Of a stretch of DNA of 64,000 nucleotides, positions 54,301 through 61,450 are shown in pieces. The stretch covers positions 34,344,402-34,408,401 of the forward strand of contig CM032669.1 in NCBI GenBank assembly GCA_019095985.1, given 5' to 3'. The notes beneath the pieces were generated by a model that ran no database searches, was not told the origin of the DNA, and saw only the letters and a list, made by a program, of their open reading frames with translations. Both the position numbers and the translations under genes were made by a program. The stretch is from Streblospio benedicti (lineage: Eukaryota; Annelida; Polychaeta; Spionida; Spionidae). The first letter of the stretch is position 1; every line of letters starts with the position of its first letter.

Positions 54301-54803
54301 CATCACATCAAGTGCAAATTGTGCCAAATTCTTGACCCACCAAATGCACGAGGCAACGATTGGAGAATGTTGGCACAACGCCTCTCTGTCGACAGGTCAG
54401 TTGTCAATACCGTCATTAACCTACTTCATTTTCAGATTTTAAAATGTTTTAGGCTATATTGCTTTGGCAATTCGATGCAATTACTCGCAAACATTTTTTC
54501 TTAATTGACTTCAGTATGACTCAAAGTTATTCTTACTGAAAAATTGTGAAGGGATCCACTATTAACTTTTGACTTGACATCACTACGACTAATTCTATCC
54601 AAATTGTTATCGCAATTTTTTAATCTTCCAGATACATCAACTACTTTGCCACAAAGCGTAGTCCTACCGAGCATATTCTTGACTTGTGGGAAGCGCGGCA
54701 CCGTGACAAGTCGGCTGTCACAGAACTTATGAACTCTCTTCGAGTCATGGGAAGAATGGATGCAACAGCAGTGCTAGAAAAGGAGTGTGGTGCCTGGTTA
54801 TAA
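9214..54803 (+). CDS. unc5: Netrin receptor UNC5, 3' part of gene (16 exons, 5' end outside window)
   Basis: Single-pass receptor for netrin that drives axon and cell repulsion and, in vertebrates, acts as a dependence receptor. The joined exons (each listed separately) give 769 residues plus TAA. Approximate layout: Ig half domain 1-60, TSP1 repeats 61-117 and 117-170, membrane span 182-203, polar linker 204-345, ZU5 about 346-480, UPA about 480-640, death domain about 680-765. Vertebrate UNC5 proteins run to roughly 900-950 residues, so about 200 residues are missing upstream. Every junction has GT-AG borders and the phases fit throughout (0, then 1 through the extracellular and membrane exons, mixed later). 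Distinctive strings such as [25 protein letters not shown] and LDLWEARH match the family closely. The UPA plus death-domain tail excludes ankyrin and most other ZU5 proteins. Confidence 0.97.
9395..11461 (+). other. UNC5 intron, about 2.1 kb
   Basis: Begins GTAAGT and ends CTCTTCCAG. The part at roughly 9590-10060 is clearly GC-richer than the rest and free of obvious repeats, which could mark conserved non-coding sequence. Its short open frames resemble no protein I know. Nothing else seen. Confidence 0.8.
11462..11629 (+). CDS. unc5: UNC5 exon: first thrombospondin type 1 repeat
   Basis: Phase 1 at both ends, 168 bases, so the exon is a symmetric module that can be lost or duplicated without a frame change. 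It encodes [18 protein letters not shown] and the rest of a TSP1 repeat with six cysteines and the NNPAPVNGG turn. WSSWGQW contains the WxxW motif that is C-mannosylated in this family. Donor GTGAGT. Confidence 0.96.
11630..16619 (+). other. UNC5 intron, about 5.0 kb
   Basis: Strongly AT-rich, especially 14870-16500. Ends at TCATTTCAG. A short AAGTAAGTAAGTAAG run lies at about 16520. A 342-base minus-strand open frame at 15545-15886 has no recognisable domain and sits in AT-rich DNA; I treat it as chance. No further feature seen. Confidence 0.8.
16620..16781 (+). CDS. unc5: UNC5 exon: second thrombospondin type 1 repeat
   Basis: Phase 1 at both ends, 162 bases. It encodes [18 protein letters not shown] and six cysteines in all, with [10 protein letters not shown] matching the same turn in the first repeat. 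WSTWSSW gives overlapping WxxW motifs. The exon ends right after LCN, so the stalk before the membrane depends on the next exon. Donor GTCAGT is weaker than most in this gene. Confidence 0.96.
20568..20667. other. Assembly gap of 100 N
   Basis: Exactly 100 N, the usual placeholder for a scaffold join of unknown length. Open frames that cross it are artefacts. The true intron length is therefore unknown. Confidence 0.99.
28473..28493. repeat. 21-base perfect palindrome
   Basis: AACCTTGAAT, a single C, then ATTCAAGGTT: 10-base arms with a one-base centre. Each arm contains TCAAGGT, the extended half-site used by some orphan nuclear receptors (ERR and SF-1 types), here in inverted orientation. 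Binding is inference only. Confidence 0.6.
32311..32406. repeat. Perfect 48-base tandem duplication
   Basis: A 48-base unit starting TTGAATGAAATAATG and ending ACGCACACA is present twice without a mismatch, followed by TTGA of a third copy. Identity between copies suggests a recent duplication or an assembly duplication. Confidence 0.95.
33766..33885 (+). CDS. unc5: UNC5 exon: juxtamembrane and transmembrane segment
   Basis: Acceptor TTCTTTCAG, donor GTAAGC, phase 1 at both ends. It encodes [19 protein letters not shown] and an isoleucine-rich membrane span (residues about 182-203), closed by the stop-transfer [19 protein letters not shown] matches the ALYAGLVVAI start of the vertebrate UNC5 span. 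The extracellular stalk from the last TSP1 cysteine is only about a dozen residues, shorter than in vertebrates. Confidence 0.95.
34126..34155 (+). CDS. unc5: UNC5 30-base micro-exon, cytoplasmic linker
   Basis: Acceptor TTGCCTTTAG, donor GTAATT, phase 1 at both ends. It adds the ten residues [10 protein letters not shown] just inside the membrane. Support comes from splice borders and phase rather than family similarity, since this linker is variable. A symmetric exon of this size is a candidate for alternative splicing. Confidence 0.75.
34812..34830. repeat. 19-base palindrome of homeodomain cores
   Basis: GCAATTAAT, T, ATTAATTGC: 9-base arms around one base, inside a UNC5 intron. It carries overlapping ATTA/TAAT cores. 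It may be a paired homeodomain site or chance in AT-rich sequence. Confidence 0.45.
35075..35110 (+). CDS. unc5: UNC5 36-base micro-exon, cytoplasmic linker
   Basis: Acceptor TTTTTAG, donor GTTAGT, phase 1 at both ends. It adds the twelve residues [12 protein letters not shown]. Like the preceding exon it is recognised by splice sites and phase; skipping it would leave the frame intact. Confidence 0.75.
35233..35241 (+). CDS. unc5: Possible 9-base micro-exon of UNC5
   Basis: CTACCACTG lies between TTATGCACAG and GTATGTC, with the same phase 1 borders as its neighbours, so it would insert Ala-Thr-Thr in frame. A 9-base match between splice consensus sequences can occur by chance. The clustering with two other very small phase-1 exons is what makes it worth listing. 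Confidence 0.3.
35242..36894 (+). other. UNC5 intron before the linker exon
   Basis: Ends CTTTGTTCCAG. A 285-base open frame at 35563-35847 shows no recognisable domain and no exon borders, so I leave it as non-coding. CTACCGGTAG near 36578 is a short palindrome. Nothing else seen. Confidence 0.75.
36895..37106 (+). CDS. unc5: UNC5 exon: polar cytoplasmic linker
   Basis: Phase 1 in, phase 0 out, donor GTAATT. It encodes 70 residues starting [17 protein letters not shown]. The [13 protein letters not shown] part matches the IQPDLSTTTTTYQ stretch of vertebrate UNC5, which confirms that the exon belongs. The rest is rich in Asn, Gln and Pro with no domain. Confidence 0.92.
37304..37475 (+). CDS. 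unc5: UNC5 exon: linker and start of ZU5 domain
   Basis: Phase 0 in, phase 1 out; acceptor TCTTGCAG, donor GTACGA. It begins [10 protein letters not shown] and ends with the ZU5 entry strand [10 protein letters not shown], equivalent to GGRLxIPNTG in vertebrates. GDLTDE contains a DxxD site of the type cut by caspases in vertebrate UNC5 (finding below). Confidence 0.95.
37476..40625 (+). other. UNC5 intron, about 3.2 kb
   Basis: Very AT-rich, with a poly-T run at about 39787-39800. Ends CTACTTGCAG. No repeat family, RNA gene or exon recognised. Confidence 0.8.
40626..40727 (+). CDS. unc5: UNC5 exon: ZU5 domain
   Basis: Phase 1 at both ends, 102 bases, donor GTACTG. It encodes [20 protein letters not shown] and the following strand ending DRPRLE. 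The IPEGAV turn is the hallmark of ZU5. In UNC5 the ZU5 domain packs against UPA and death domains to hold the tail in a closed state. Confidence 0.96.
40835..41035. repeat. Dispersed repeat with internal 64-base period
   Basis: AGACACTTTTCACTTCT occurs at 40901 and again at 40965. The block opens CAGTGAAGCCTGTCC and contains GGACACTTGTC. A related piece in the other orientation lies at 50335-50405. Short repeats of this GTGAARCCTGT...GGACAC form are widespread in invertebrate genomes. It fills most of the 325-base intron between two ZU5 exons. Confidence 0.6.
41053..41219 (+). CDS. unc5: UNC5 exon: ZU5 domain, core
   Basis: Phase 1 in, phase 0 out; acceptor GTCTTCCAG, donor GTGAGT. It encodes [15 protein letters not shown] and [11 protein letters not shown], matching vertebrate CQTLLSPIVSCGPPG and PVILAMDHC. 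It ends at STQWT. Confidence 0.97.
41220..42548 (+). other. UNC5 intron, about 1.3 kb
   Basis: Ends TTGTCCTTGCAG. No repeat, RNA gene or additional exon recognised. Confidence 0.8.
42549..42785 (+). CDS. unc5: UNC5 exon: end of ZU5 and start of UPA domain
   Basis: Phase 0 at both ends, 237 bases, donor GTAAGA. It encodes [20 protein letters not shown], then [12 protein letters not shown] and [17 protein letters not shown]. These match vertebrate LDEETLNTPCYCQLE, AVKRLQLAVFAP and EYSLRVYCLEDT. GC content is well above the flanking introns. Confidence 0.97.
42786..44852 (+). other. UNC5 intron, about 2.1 kb
   Basis: Contains the candidate regulatory block at 43500-43900. Ends TCTATTACAG. No other feature recognised. 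Confidence 0.8.
43500..43900. promoter_or_regulatory. Candidate intronic enhancer block
   Basis: A GC-richer, repeat-free stretch in an AT-rich intron. It is dense in known developmental factor cores: GACAATAATCCC near 43707, CTAATTG near 43740, CTAATTACAT near 43813, CATTAATCATTC near 43841, TGTCAATCATT near 43860 (TALE homeodomain type) and TTTAATTGTCA near 43876. The function is inferred from composition and motif density only. Confidence 0.3.
44853..44999 (+). CDS. unc5: UNC5 exon: UPA domain
   Basis: Phase 0 at both ends, 147 bases; donor GTGAGA. It encodes [18 protein letters not shown] and [14 protein letters not shown], matching vertebrate EVLELERTLGGYLVEEPK and WRSKLLAKYQ. UPA is found only in UNC5, PIDD and ankyrin proteins, where it contacts ZU5. 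Confidence 0.97.
45000..48780 (+). other. UNC5 intron, about 3.8 kb
   Basis: Contains a poly-T run near 45461. Ends TCTATTGCAG. No repeat family, RNA gene or exon recognised. Confidence 0.8.
48781..48960 (+). CDS. unc5: UNC5 exon: UPA domain, second part
   Basis: Phase 0 at both ends, 180 bases; donor GTATGA. It encodes [20 protein letters not shown], nearly the vertebrate EIPFYHIWSGSQKALHCTFT, and ends EISCNLTE. This is one of the most strongly conserved stretches of the gene. Confidence 0.98.
48961..50444 (+). other. UNC5 intron, about 1.5 kb
   Basis: Ends TTTCTTACAG followed directly by CAG, giving two possible acceptors three bases apart. The repeat piece at 50335-50405 lies near its 3' end. 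A poly-A run lies near 49990. No other exon seen. Confidence 0.8.
50335..50405. repeat. Piece of the 40835 repeat, opposite orientation
   Basis: AGAAGTGAAGTGTCTACATAAG and TTGACAGGTTCCA are the reverse complement form of GACACTTTTCACTTCT and CTGTCC in the block at 40835-41035. The two are diverged, so this is an old or partial copy. It ends about 40 bases before a UNC5 splice acceptor. Confidence 0.5.
50445..50566 (+). CDS. unc5: UNC5 exon: linker between UPA and death domain
   Basis: Phase 0 in, phase 2 out; donor GTAAGA. It encodes about 40 residues, [20 protein letters not shown] and on to [12 protein letters not shown], rich in Pro, Ala and Ser. THVFR aligns with the AFKIP that opens the vertebrate death domain. 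GC-rich compared with flanks. The tandem acceptor ACAGCAG means the leading Gln may be optional. Confidence 0.93.
50768..51158 (+). repeat. Dispersed repeat, copy 1
   Basis: Opens TTCATCTGGAT and shares GAAACTC-CTGAGAAGCATTCC, GATTATGGGTGA, TTCATTCATGTAAATGCTAA and CACCCGCGCA with the block at 52138-52419 in the same orientation. Copy 1 is longer by about 100 bases of G- and T-rich sequence. Family not recognised; no coding region seen in it. Confidence 0.75.
52138..52419 (+). repeat. Dispersed repeat, copy 2
   Basis: Direct copy of the block at 50768-51158, shorter because it lacks an internal G- and T-rich part. Both copies end in GTGCAAACNTATCACCCGCG. The spacing of about 1.4 kb suggests either a tandem duplication or two insertions of the same element. 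Confidence 0.75.
54294..54395 (+). CDS. unc5: UNC5 exon: death domain, first part
   Basis: Phase 2 at both ends, 102 bases; donor GTCAGT. It encodes [20 protein letters not shown] and [14 protein letters not shown], matching vertebrate [30 protein letters not shown]. The tryptophan and LAQ core of the death-domain helices are present. Confidence 0.98.
54632..54803 (+). CDS. unc5: UNC5 terminal exon: death domain, second part, and stop
   Basis: Acceptor ATCTTCCAG, phase 2 in. It encodes [20 protein letters not shown] and ends [11 protein letters not shown] then TAA at 54801-54803. It matches vertebrate [20 protein letters not shown]. The tail after ECG is GAWL, whereas vertebrate members end at or near GDC or AEC, so a few residues are extra. 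Confidence 0.98.
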
Positions 54804-56226
54804 GTGCACCCTCGAACCATGTATAGACTACAATATGCTAGCAAATTTCCATGGTGTGTGCTAACCACGTGGACACGTCACATTTTGTGGATGAAAGAAG
54901 CTGCTAGGTTGCTGTGGTTGAAAAAGAGTCATAGTGATATTGGAATGATGAGGATAGTGATGGAAATAAAAGCAGTTCGGATTGTGATGACGTTATGATG
55001 TGATTATTTGTGACCAGCCTTCTTGTAGAAAATTAAGCAGTTTTAAGCTTTGTGGGGCAGACAATCAGTTCAAAAAACAAACAAAAAACAGTTACATAGT
55101 GAAAATGGCGCTCTGTCTGATTACTCAAGAGAGACTCCTTCCCATTATGTTTTTTATTATAACATGGACTGAAGTGGGAAGGAGCTAGCGAGTCATTGGT
55201 GAGCTCATTTGATGTGAAAGAATACTGATTATGGGCAACACTTTATATCTTTACATGGTGACTTATCAGACTATGTTTTGTATTTGATATATTTCTATGT
55301 CCTGCGTAATAATCTACCACATATATGTGCTGAATGTACTTTCTCGAATGAACGTTTTATACGAATGAAGAGGAATCTTAAAAGCAAACATATTTTCGAT
55401 TGAAAAATCATGTTTAGTATTATTAAATGTGGTTATGCTTTTTCGATAGTCACGGTTTATGATGTGTGTTTGTGTGTGAAAGCAGATGATATTTGTATGT
55501 GATAATTACATCTTGGAGTGATGATTCTGAAAGTTTACTCTGCCTAAAGCTCTAAAGCATAATCTAAGTAAAAAGAATCACTGTCATTGAATGTTATTTT
55601 AAATTGTTGCGTACTCAAATGTATTGTATTTGAAGAGAAAGACAGTGTACAAATGAATAGAACAATCATCTTGATTGAACAATTTATTTTTGTGTTGTAC
55701 ATACTTCTTTAACCATTATGGTCCAAACAAATAATGTATAAAGAATGTTAGAATATTTATTTTTCAGCATATTAGCAGTTATGTTTCTTTTTGCATTTTA
55801 AGAAACATTAAGTATGTGTTTTTAATTTAATATGCAGAATATGATTTGATAATTGTGCAGAATAGTCTCCCAATGAATTGTCGAATTTGCATAATATTGA
55901 TTTCTATATTTATAATTTTAAACCATTGCTTAACATTGAAAAATGATTATTTATATCAAAAGATAATTTTTTTAGCTGATTGGTCAATATGTACTTGAAA
56001 AGTTCATACTTTCTGCACCATATTCACTGTTTAACAGTAGTCCCTGCTCGTTATCTTAGCTATGTTATAAATTTGTAAACTTGACTTTTAAAACAAATAT
56101 TATATACCTTTACTGCTAGTCAGAAAATTTGTATGTTGCTTGTTTTTTGTATGCCTGTGTACAGCTTCTTATGATAATTGTTTATGTCTTGAAGCGGCCT
56201 GTAAATAATTTATTATGCCAATAAAA
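54804..56226 (+). other. unc5: Probable UNC5 3' UTR
   Basis: Follows the stop codon without a further exon. A possible early signal AATAAA lies at 54967; a second at 56220 is followed by AT-rich DNA. Length of the UTR is inferred from these signals. The short open frames here are not supported. Confidence 0.5.
56220..56225 (+). promoter_or_regulatory. Candidate UNC5 polyadenylation signal
   Basis: AATAAA about 1.4 kb after the stop, followed by a TGTGTTTGTTAATT stretch about 20 bases on that could serve as the downstream U/GU-rich element. An alternative AATAAA at 54967 would give a much shorter UTR. Confidence 0.4.
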
Positions 56227-57424
56227 ATATTAAAGAAGCTGATGTGTTTGTTAATTATAACAACTAGACTAAATCTATAATACTGAGTATGCACGCACAC
56301 AGACATTTCACATCCAGTGTAGCATCCGGCAAGTTTCTTCAGAGTGTTTGGTGTCCTGACGTAATGACATAACTCAAAGATGGTCAGAGTCACTGGGGTG
56401 CTCCGCTCTCAAGACTGGGTTTAATCTTCATAAAGTTGATGTGGATATTATTTACTTAAATGTGTATGGCACGTGGAACCATAGTCGTCAATGTCCATGT
56501 GGATTCAGCCGGCTTCCACGCAATTTAGTCTCCACTAAAGTTTCTGATAACATTACACTTATTTCTGAAAAAAAGTTGAGCCTTTAACATGTGATAGATC
56601 TACCTCATATTACAAGCAATATATGTTGCCATTACACATAAACAAAGTGGAAATTCTAACAATGACAAAACTTTACCACTGGTAGATCTAGGTTTTTAGA
56701 AAAGGTGGCTGTGGGGGTGGAGGGACATAACAGGATTTCACGTGTTTTGTGTGCACCAAGGCATGCGGGGATGGCAAAAACCGTATGATAATGGAATCTT
56801 TGGGATGAAAAAGAGGCAATTAGGGGTGCAAACCTTGGATCTCCTTATTCTTTACATTGGTGACCATATAACTGTCTGAAATGATACCACAATTCTGAAG
56901 GTATAGAAATGCACTGGACAGAACATAATGGAAACAAGACTTTCCCAATGCAAATTTTACCTGTTTGCGTTGTGAATTGTAAAAAAACAAAGGATAGGAC
57001 TTCAGCTGAAGCAATGCTTTAAATTGTCACATTCATTGCTGTTTGCGTTATGTCATTTTGGCAATCATTTTTTGTGGTGTTGATTGTTTGCATATAGGGA
57101 ACTGTGGCTTTAAAATTTGAATAAATAACTAATTTATACCCTAATTTTGATTATCAAAAAAAAAAAAGCATTATAAATAAAACATGGAATGAATGCAAAT
57201 GGTCATGCAGATATTTTTCACAAGCTCAAAATTCAGTATGATCCATGTATCTTAAACTCTGACAAAGTAAACTTGATTTTATAGATTTCCATCAAAGTTT
57301 TAGTTGTATGCTTCCCTATTCTCTTGTTTCAAGCCACAACCAAATCTATGTTCGCAAGGGGTCAAGAAATCCCAAATACCTAAATTTTTCCCCAGTAATA
57401 CATTTCATGTTCAACTGCCATTTG

Positions 57425-57431
<7 letters not shown>

Positions 57432-57455
<24 letters not shown>

Positions 57456-57456
57456 T
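57432..57456. repeat. (AT)n microsatellite
   Basis: Uninterrupted AT dinucleotides, about twelve units, next to a poly-A run. Confidence 0.95.
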
Positions 57457-57728
57457 GTATTCAGTTTTTCATAGACTATGACTACAGAATTGTTTCATAG
57501 AACCCAACTTGTCAATGGAGGACAGAATGGTGAACAATTATCTTGAAGTTTTAAAATTGTTACATGACCTCGTGGGTTTAAAAGAATGTAAAGATGTAGT
57601 TTATAAGCAAGTCAAATTTGTGATCGAGATTGAACCTCCCTATGTGAAACTGGGTGGAATGTTGAAATCAAGGTGAAAAAAGGTGACCCCTATCAGTGGC
57701 ACATGCCGTATAGAGGACTATGAAAGTA

Positions 57729-57748
57729 CCCCCCCCCCCCCACCCCCC
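57729..57748. repeat. Poly-C run
   Basis: Thirteen C, one A, then six C. On the - strand this is G13 and G6, which could form unusual structure; it may also mark lower sequence accuracy locally. Confidence 0.9.
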
Positions 57749-58089
57749 AGAGAGAATAGATCATAGAACAAAAATTGAAACAATCTTACTTACAATATAG
57801 GGGTTTGCCACACCAGTTAGCATCTAATTATGAATGTGAATGAAGTATAATACTTTTCTAAAAAGTATGCACGGTGCCCGATTAAGGTTTAGTGGCGTCC
57901 CGAGCTGTGAGTCAACGTCAGACCCTTTGACTTGTGATGCGACATTTTGTCGCAAAAGGCGACATTTTATCGAGCCCCTGAATTTTTTTTTATATACTTT
58001 GAACTTCTGTTTTGGTGCTTTCGCATAAAACAAGAAATATGTGTAAAACATTTTGCCAAATTCTGGGGCCCCCCTATATGTTAGGGGCC

Positions 58090-58680
58090 TACTCTGACTG
58101 CAGCCCGTATTGCTTGCATAGCACGGGTCTGCAGCATCCACACCTTCCGGACATCCCATCCCAGCACCCACCACTGTATCGGTACATTCTAAAAGCTACC
58201 TCCCACCACACCCACCACTAAAGTAATGATGCCCACCTCCACCCCTTATTTCTGACACCACTCCACTCTATCCTGATAGCATCTGCCCACATCCCCCACA
58301 TCCCCCACAACTATTTAACAACATGCATAGCACGGATCTACAGAGTTCTCACTGTCCTGACACTCCGAACCCCTAGTCCAGACAACATCCACCCCCTGCC
58401 CACTATTCAACAACAAACATTACTTGCATACCAAGGGGTTTACAGCATCCACACTGTCCTGACAACCCCACCCCAGAGCGTACCACTGTAGTAACAATGG
58501 CAACTCATTTCCATGCTACCTACATTCCCCTACCACTATCCAACAACAAATATATCCCTTGTCCTAACAGCACCGACCACTGCTCTAGCAGTACTTACTC
58601 ACATTCTGACAGCACCCAACCCTGGTCAGACACCAACCTCACCCATACAACCCTCAAAACACAACTTTTCACTGATTACA
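58090..58680. repeat. Degenerate C-rich tandem repeats
   Basis: TTGCATAGCAC or a close form starts at about 58113 and 58322 with a weaker copy at 58423. CAGCATCCACAC recurs at 58132 and 58443, CTGTCCTGACA at 58352 and 58455, and ACTATTCAACAACAA-like ends recur near 58310, 58402 and 58537. The period is roughly 100-130 bases. Units are much diverged. A similar C-rich stretch with TCCTGATAGCA lies at about 60557-60690, below the second BRI3-like gene. Confidence 0.6.
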
Positions 58681-59012
58681 AATGAGCGCGCACAATTTGA
58701 TATACTTACATGTACTTAGTATAGAGTCATAGTTATAGCCAAAACATACATACCACAGTGTTTCAAGAAACAAATACAATAAATTAGAAATAATATAATC
58801 ACTTCCATATTTTCATATGATTCAGTTTTCACTTTTTTTACCAAAAGTATTTAGACATGGAAATGATTGAATCGTATCATTTTTCCCCATATAAATCTAA
58901 CTCTTTGATATTTGTCCATAAGTTTTCAACAAGAAATAATTTTTCACAATTGGATTGCATGCATTGCAGTGATTTTTACAATATGACTACTTTTTCTTGT
59001 CATCCGCATATC

Positions 59013-59570
59013 TTAATTGTCATTGTAAACTGGTGTATACTGACCATCAAAATATTGACTTTCAAACAAAGTATTACAATTTGGACAACGTATGATTCTG
59101 AGATTGAAACAAAAATAATGCAAGAGGCCAATAATGAGACAGCAAGCTACACAGAGGCACACACCAATCCTTGAGAATTCTGTCTGAAAATCAACACCAA
59201 CCCTGCATACTGGACATATTGTATTCCATGGCGTGACATTCGTTCCATATCGCAATATAAGTACACCTGCTCGGCCTTCATCGCCTTGTTGCTGCCTGTT
59301 TGAAGGCTGCTGGCCAATGTACTCTACTGGTCCAGCATAATAGCCATTAATGGGGTAGGGGCACATAATCTGCGGGGGCTCCTCCACCATAATCTGCGGG
59401 GGCTTCTCCATATGCAGCAAAACAATTCTCTACCACTGCTCCTGCTGGTGGACTGTACGCTGGAGGCGCTTCATTTGGAAGCAATGGCCGGTTGATTATA
59501 CCCTAGGGGGGAGGGCTGTTACATGAGGGTGGGCACTTGGATGGTCGTATACGGTACAATTCTTCGCCAT
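59013..59570 (-). CDS. BRI3-like membrane protein, copy 1, frame-disrupted (possible pseudogene)
   Basis: The domain part is open from an ATG at 59411 to the stop (132 residues): NTICPVCRVGV (CPVC at 66-69), a hydrophobic segment at about 81-103, then RCPNCNTLF (CPNC at 109-112). Brain protein I3 has the same CPVCRVGV - membrane - CPNC tail; it is a small membrane protein of endolysosomal compartments. By comparison with copy 2 the start should be ATG at 59570 (MAKN versus MAEN). That frame stops at TAA 59496-59498. A second frame then reads like the BRI3 N-terminus (INRPLLPNEAPPAYSPPAGA, compare KPLLQERPPAYN), and the domain frame matches that of the first ATG. The two switch zones lie near CCCCCC (about 59506-59511) and in a duplicated GCCCCCGCAGATTATG. 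Sequencing error at C runs, an unseen intron, or decay could explain this. Confidence 0.6.
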
Positions 59571-59685
59571 ATAGTGATGAGCAACTGTTAGATATAGAGA
59601 ACTTTCTGAGATTACTTCCTTCTCTGTTTTGCTTCCTTCTTTGTTTTGCTTTTGGTTGTGTTTATATTACACAATAGTCGTTCTC

Positions 59686-59727
59686 CTTGAATTGGTTTTC
59701 CCCACATTCTGTTTACAAGTGCGGAAC
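59686..59727 (-). promoter_or_regulatory. Conserved upstream block with CCAAT box, BRI3-like copy 1
   Basis: Read on the - strand, GGGGAAAACCAATTCAAG preceded by ACAGAATGT. The same block lies upstream of copy 2. The CCAAT pentamer is at 59691-59695, about 120 bases before the inferred ATG. Conservation between the two copies while the spacer has diverged suggests promoter function; NF-Y binding is inference. Confidence 0.45.
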
Positions 59728-59734
59728 ATGTGTT

Positions 59735-61450
59735 TTATGAATATGATTTCAGTCAAGGTCTAATCAATGGGTTAAATTACTCGTTGACAAACAAAGCCTC
59801 TGTCTTTACTTGGTGGGGGTCGGCGGCGACAGAGGGGCATGCAATAGTACAATAGCGTATAACCTTCAATTAAGACCACCTTCATAAAAAAACCTCTGTA
59901 ACCAGATGATTTTTCACAGACCTAAGCCTAAGTTACAACATTGAACCTCCATAGACCAATTCTATTAAAAACACTTGATTTATTTTTAGTTATGGACCTC
60001 CTGGATGGACTTCAATTTAACAAATCTACATGGATGTCCATATTTTGTATATCATGCATAATGGTACGTCTGAAAAAGTCTTTTGAAACTTTCATTGATG
60101 TGTAACAGAATATTTCATATGGAGCATTTTAAAAGGATTAAAGAAACTTAGACTCATTCATCTGTTCCTCAGTAACAGAACCATTAAGTTTTGCCTATTA
60201 ATATATTCAGTTAATAATTTGCTACTGATGAGATGCATGTCATATGAAACGCTTGAATTTGAATTTCATATTTCAATTCTGATATTAAAAACCTAGATGT
60301 AATCTTCATTAAATATTTTCACTACTATTTGTTTGTACAAAGGCATGCGATAAATCAATAATATACAATGTATATATACAAAGAACAAATAACCAACAGT
60401 CAAGTTGCTTTATCTGTTCCTGATCATTATTCTTTTTACAAAAAAACATCTCCCGTCACTTTAGACTTGTACCCACACCCTAACTTTCTGCCTTCCCCTC
60501 CAAACACGCTTTGCATCTATAATATAAAATTTAACACTCTACCCACCATGTTTTAATAGCACCTCCGTGCTGACCCCAACCCATCCTGATAGCATGCACC
60601 CACTACTGCCTAACAGTATCCATTTCCCCGGTTCTGACACACGCCTGATAGCACTGTTGTCCTCCTGACAACTGGCATCCCCACAAGTAGTCCTCAAACA
60701 AGATATGTAGAGGAAAGTAAATACTCATTACTGTATTGCAAAAGAGAAGTGTTTTGAGATCAATTTGAAATCAACATAATTTCACCAATCATCATGTACA
60801 TGTTGAAGCAAATAAATAAAAACAAAATACATGTATAAAAATAAACAATTAACAATGGGAATTTATCGCAGTATACACACATAATAAGTGAATCAACAAA
60901 TTATGACATCTTTGTCAAAAGGGGATAAATATACATGAGATATACCTAGCCAATATTTTAAATATTGACATGATAAGTTCTCTAGCATTATGACATTTTT
61001 TGTAAGTGATATAATCATAAAAATCATACATTTTTCTAATACATGAATTTACATATGAAAATTTTAAACATTTCATATTAAATTAATCATATCTAATCTA
61101 TTTATAAAATGAAGTTACTTAACCTGCATAAAATTCTATTTATATCTTCTTTGATTACATGCAACAATAGATCTGATTAGTGTCGAACATTGTATTCATA
61201 CATATATTAAGATGATTTATCCAACACTGCTGAATTCATTTTACATATGTACAATCAAAAAAGATGTTCTAAAGTTTCATTTCTATTAAACGAAGTGTCA
61301 GCAACCAAAAACGTTTGCATACGTTGAAGTTTTGCAAGAGTACAAATAGTCTTCTGTTGCAGGTGGAATTGCGATTGCAAGTGAATTTTGAACATGCACA
61401 AAATTCAGTTTGAATACATAGAATGGCACAGCTATCGGTTTTTAGACACA
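59735..61450. other. Spacer between the two BRI3-like genes
   Basis: Holds the far upstream part of copy 1 and the probable 3' region of copy 2. A C-rich stretch at about 60557-60690 resembles the repeats below copy 1. Otherwise AT-rich with no recognised gene; a minus-strand AATAAA (TTTATT at 59979) is far from copy 2 and unsupported. Confidence 0.6.

Larger units (their letters stand above)
56227..59012. other. Intergenic region between UNC5 and the BRI3-like pair
   Basis: Contains (AT)n at about 57432-57456, a run of 13 C at 57729-57741, a unique-looking patch near 57870-58080 with GCGACATTTTGTCGC, and the degenerate C-rich repeats at 58090-58680. No coding gene recognised. Confidence 0.7.

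Noticed and set aside
55240-55410. Stretch after UNC5 that reads AECTFSNERFIRMKRNLKS, faintly like the end of a hAT transposase
   Set aside because: Only a few residues agree, no other transposase motif or terminal repeats are seen, and the frame is short.
58857-59174. 105-codon + strand open frame over the BRI3-like copy 1 domain
   Set aside because: An antisense shadow of the recognised domain.
59412-59420. TTG at 59420 as the start of BRI3-like copy 1
   Set aside because: A non-ATG start is unlikely here; ATG at 59411, or at 59570 by comparison with copy 2, is better.
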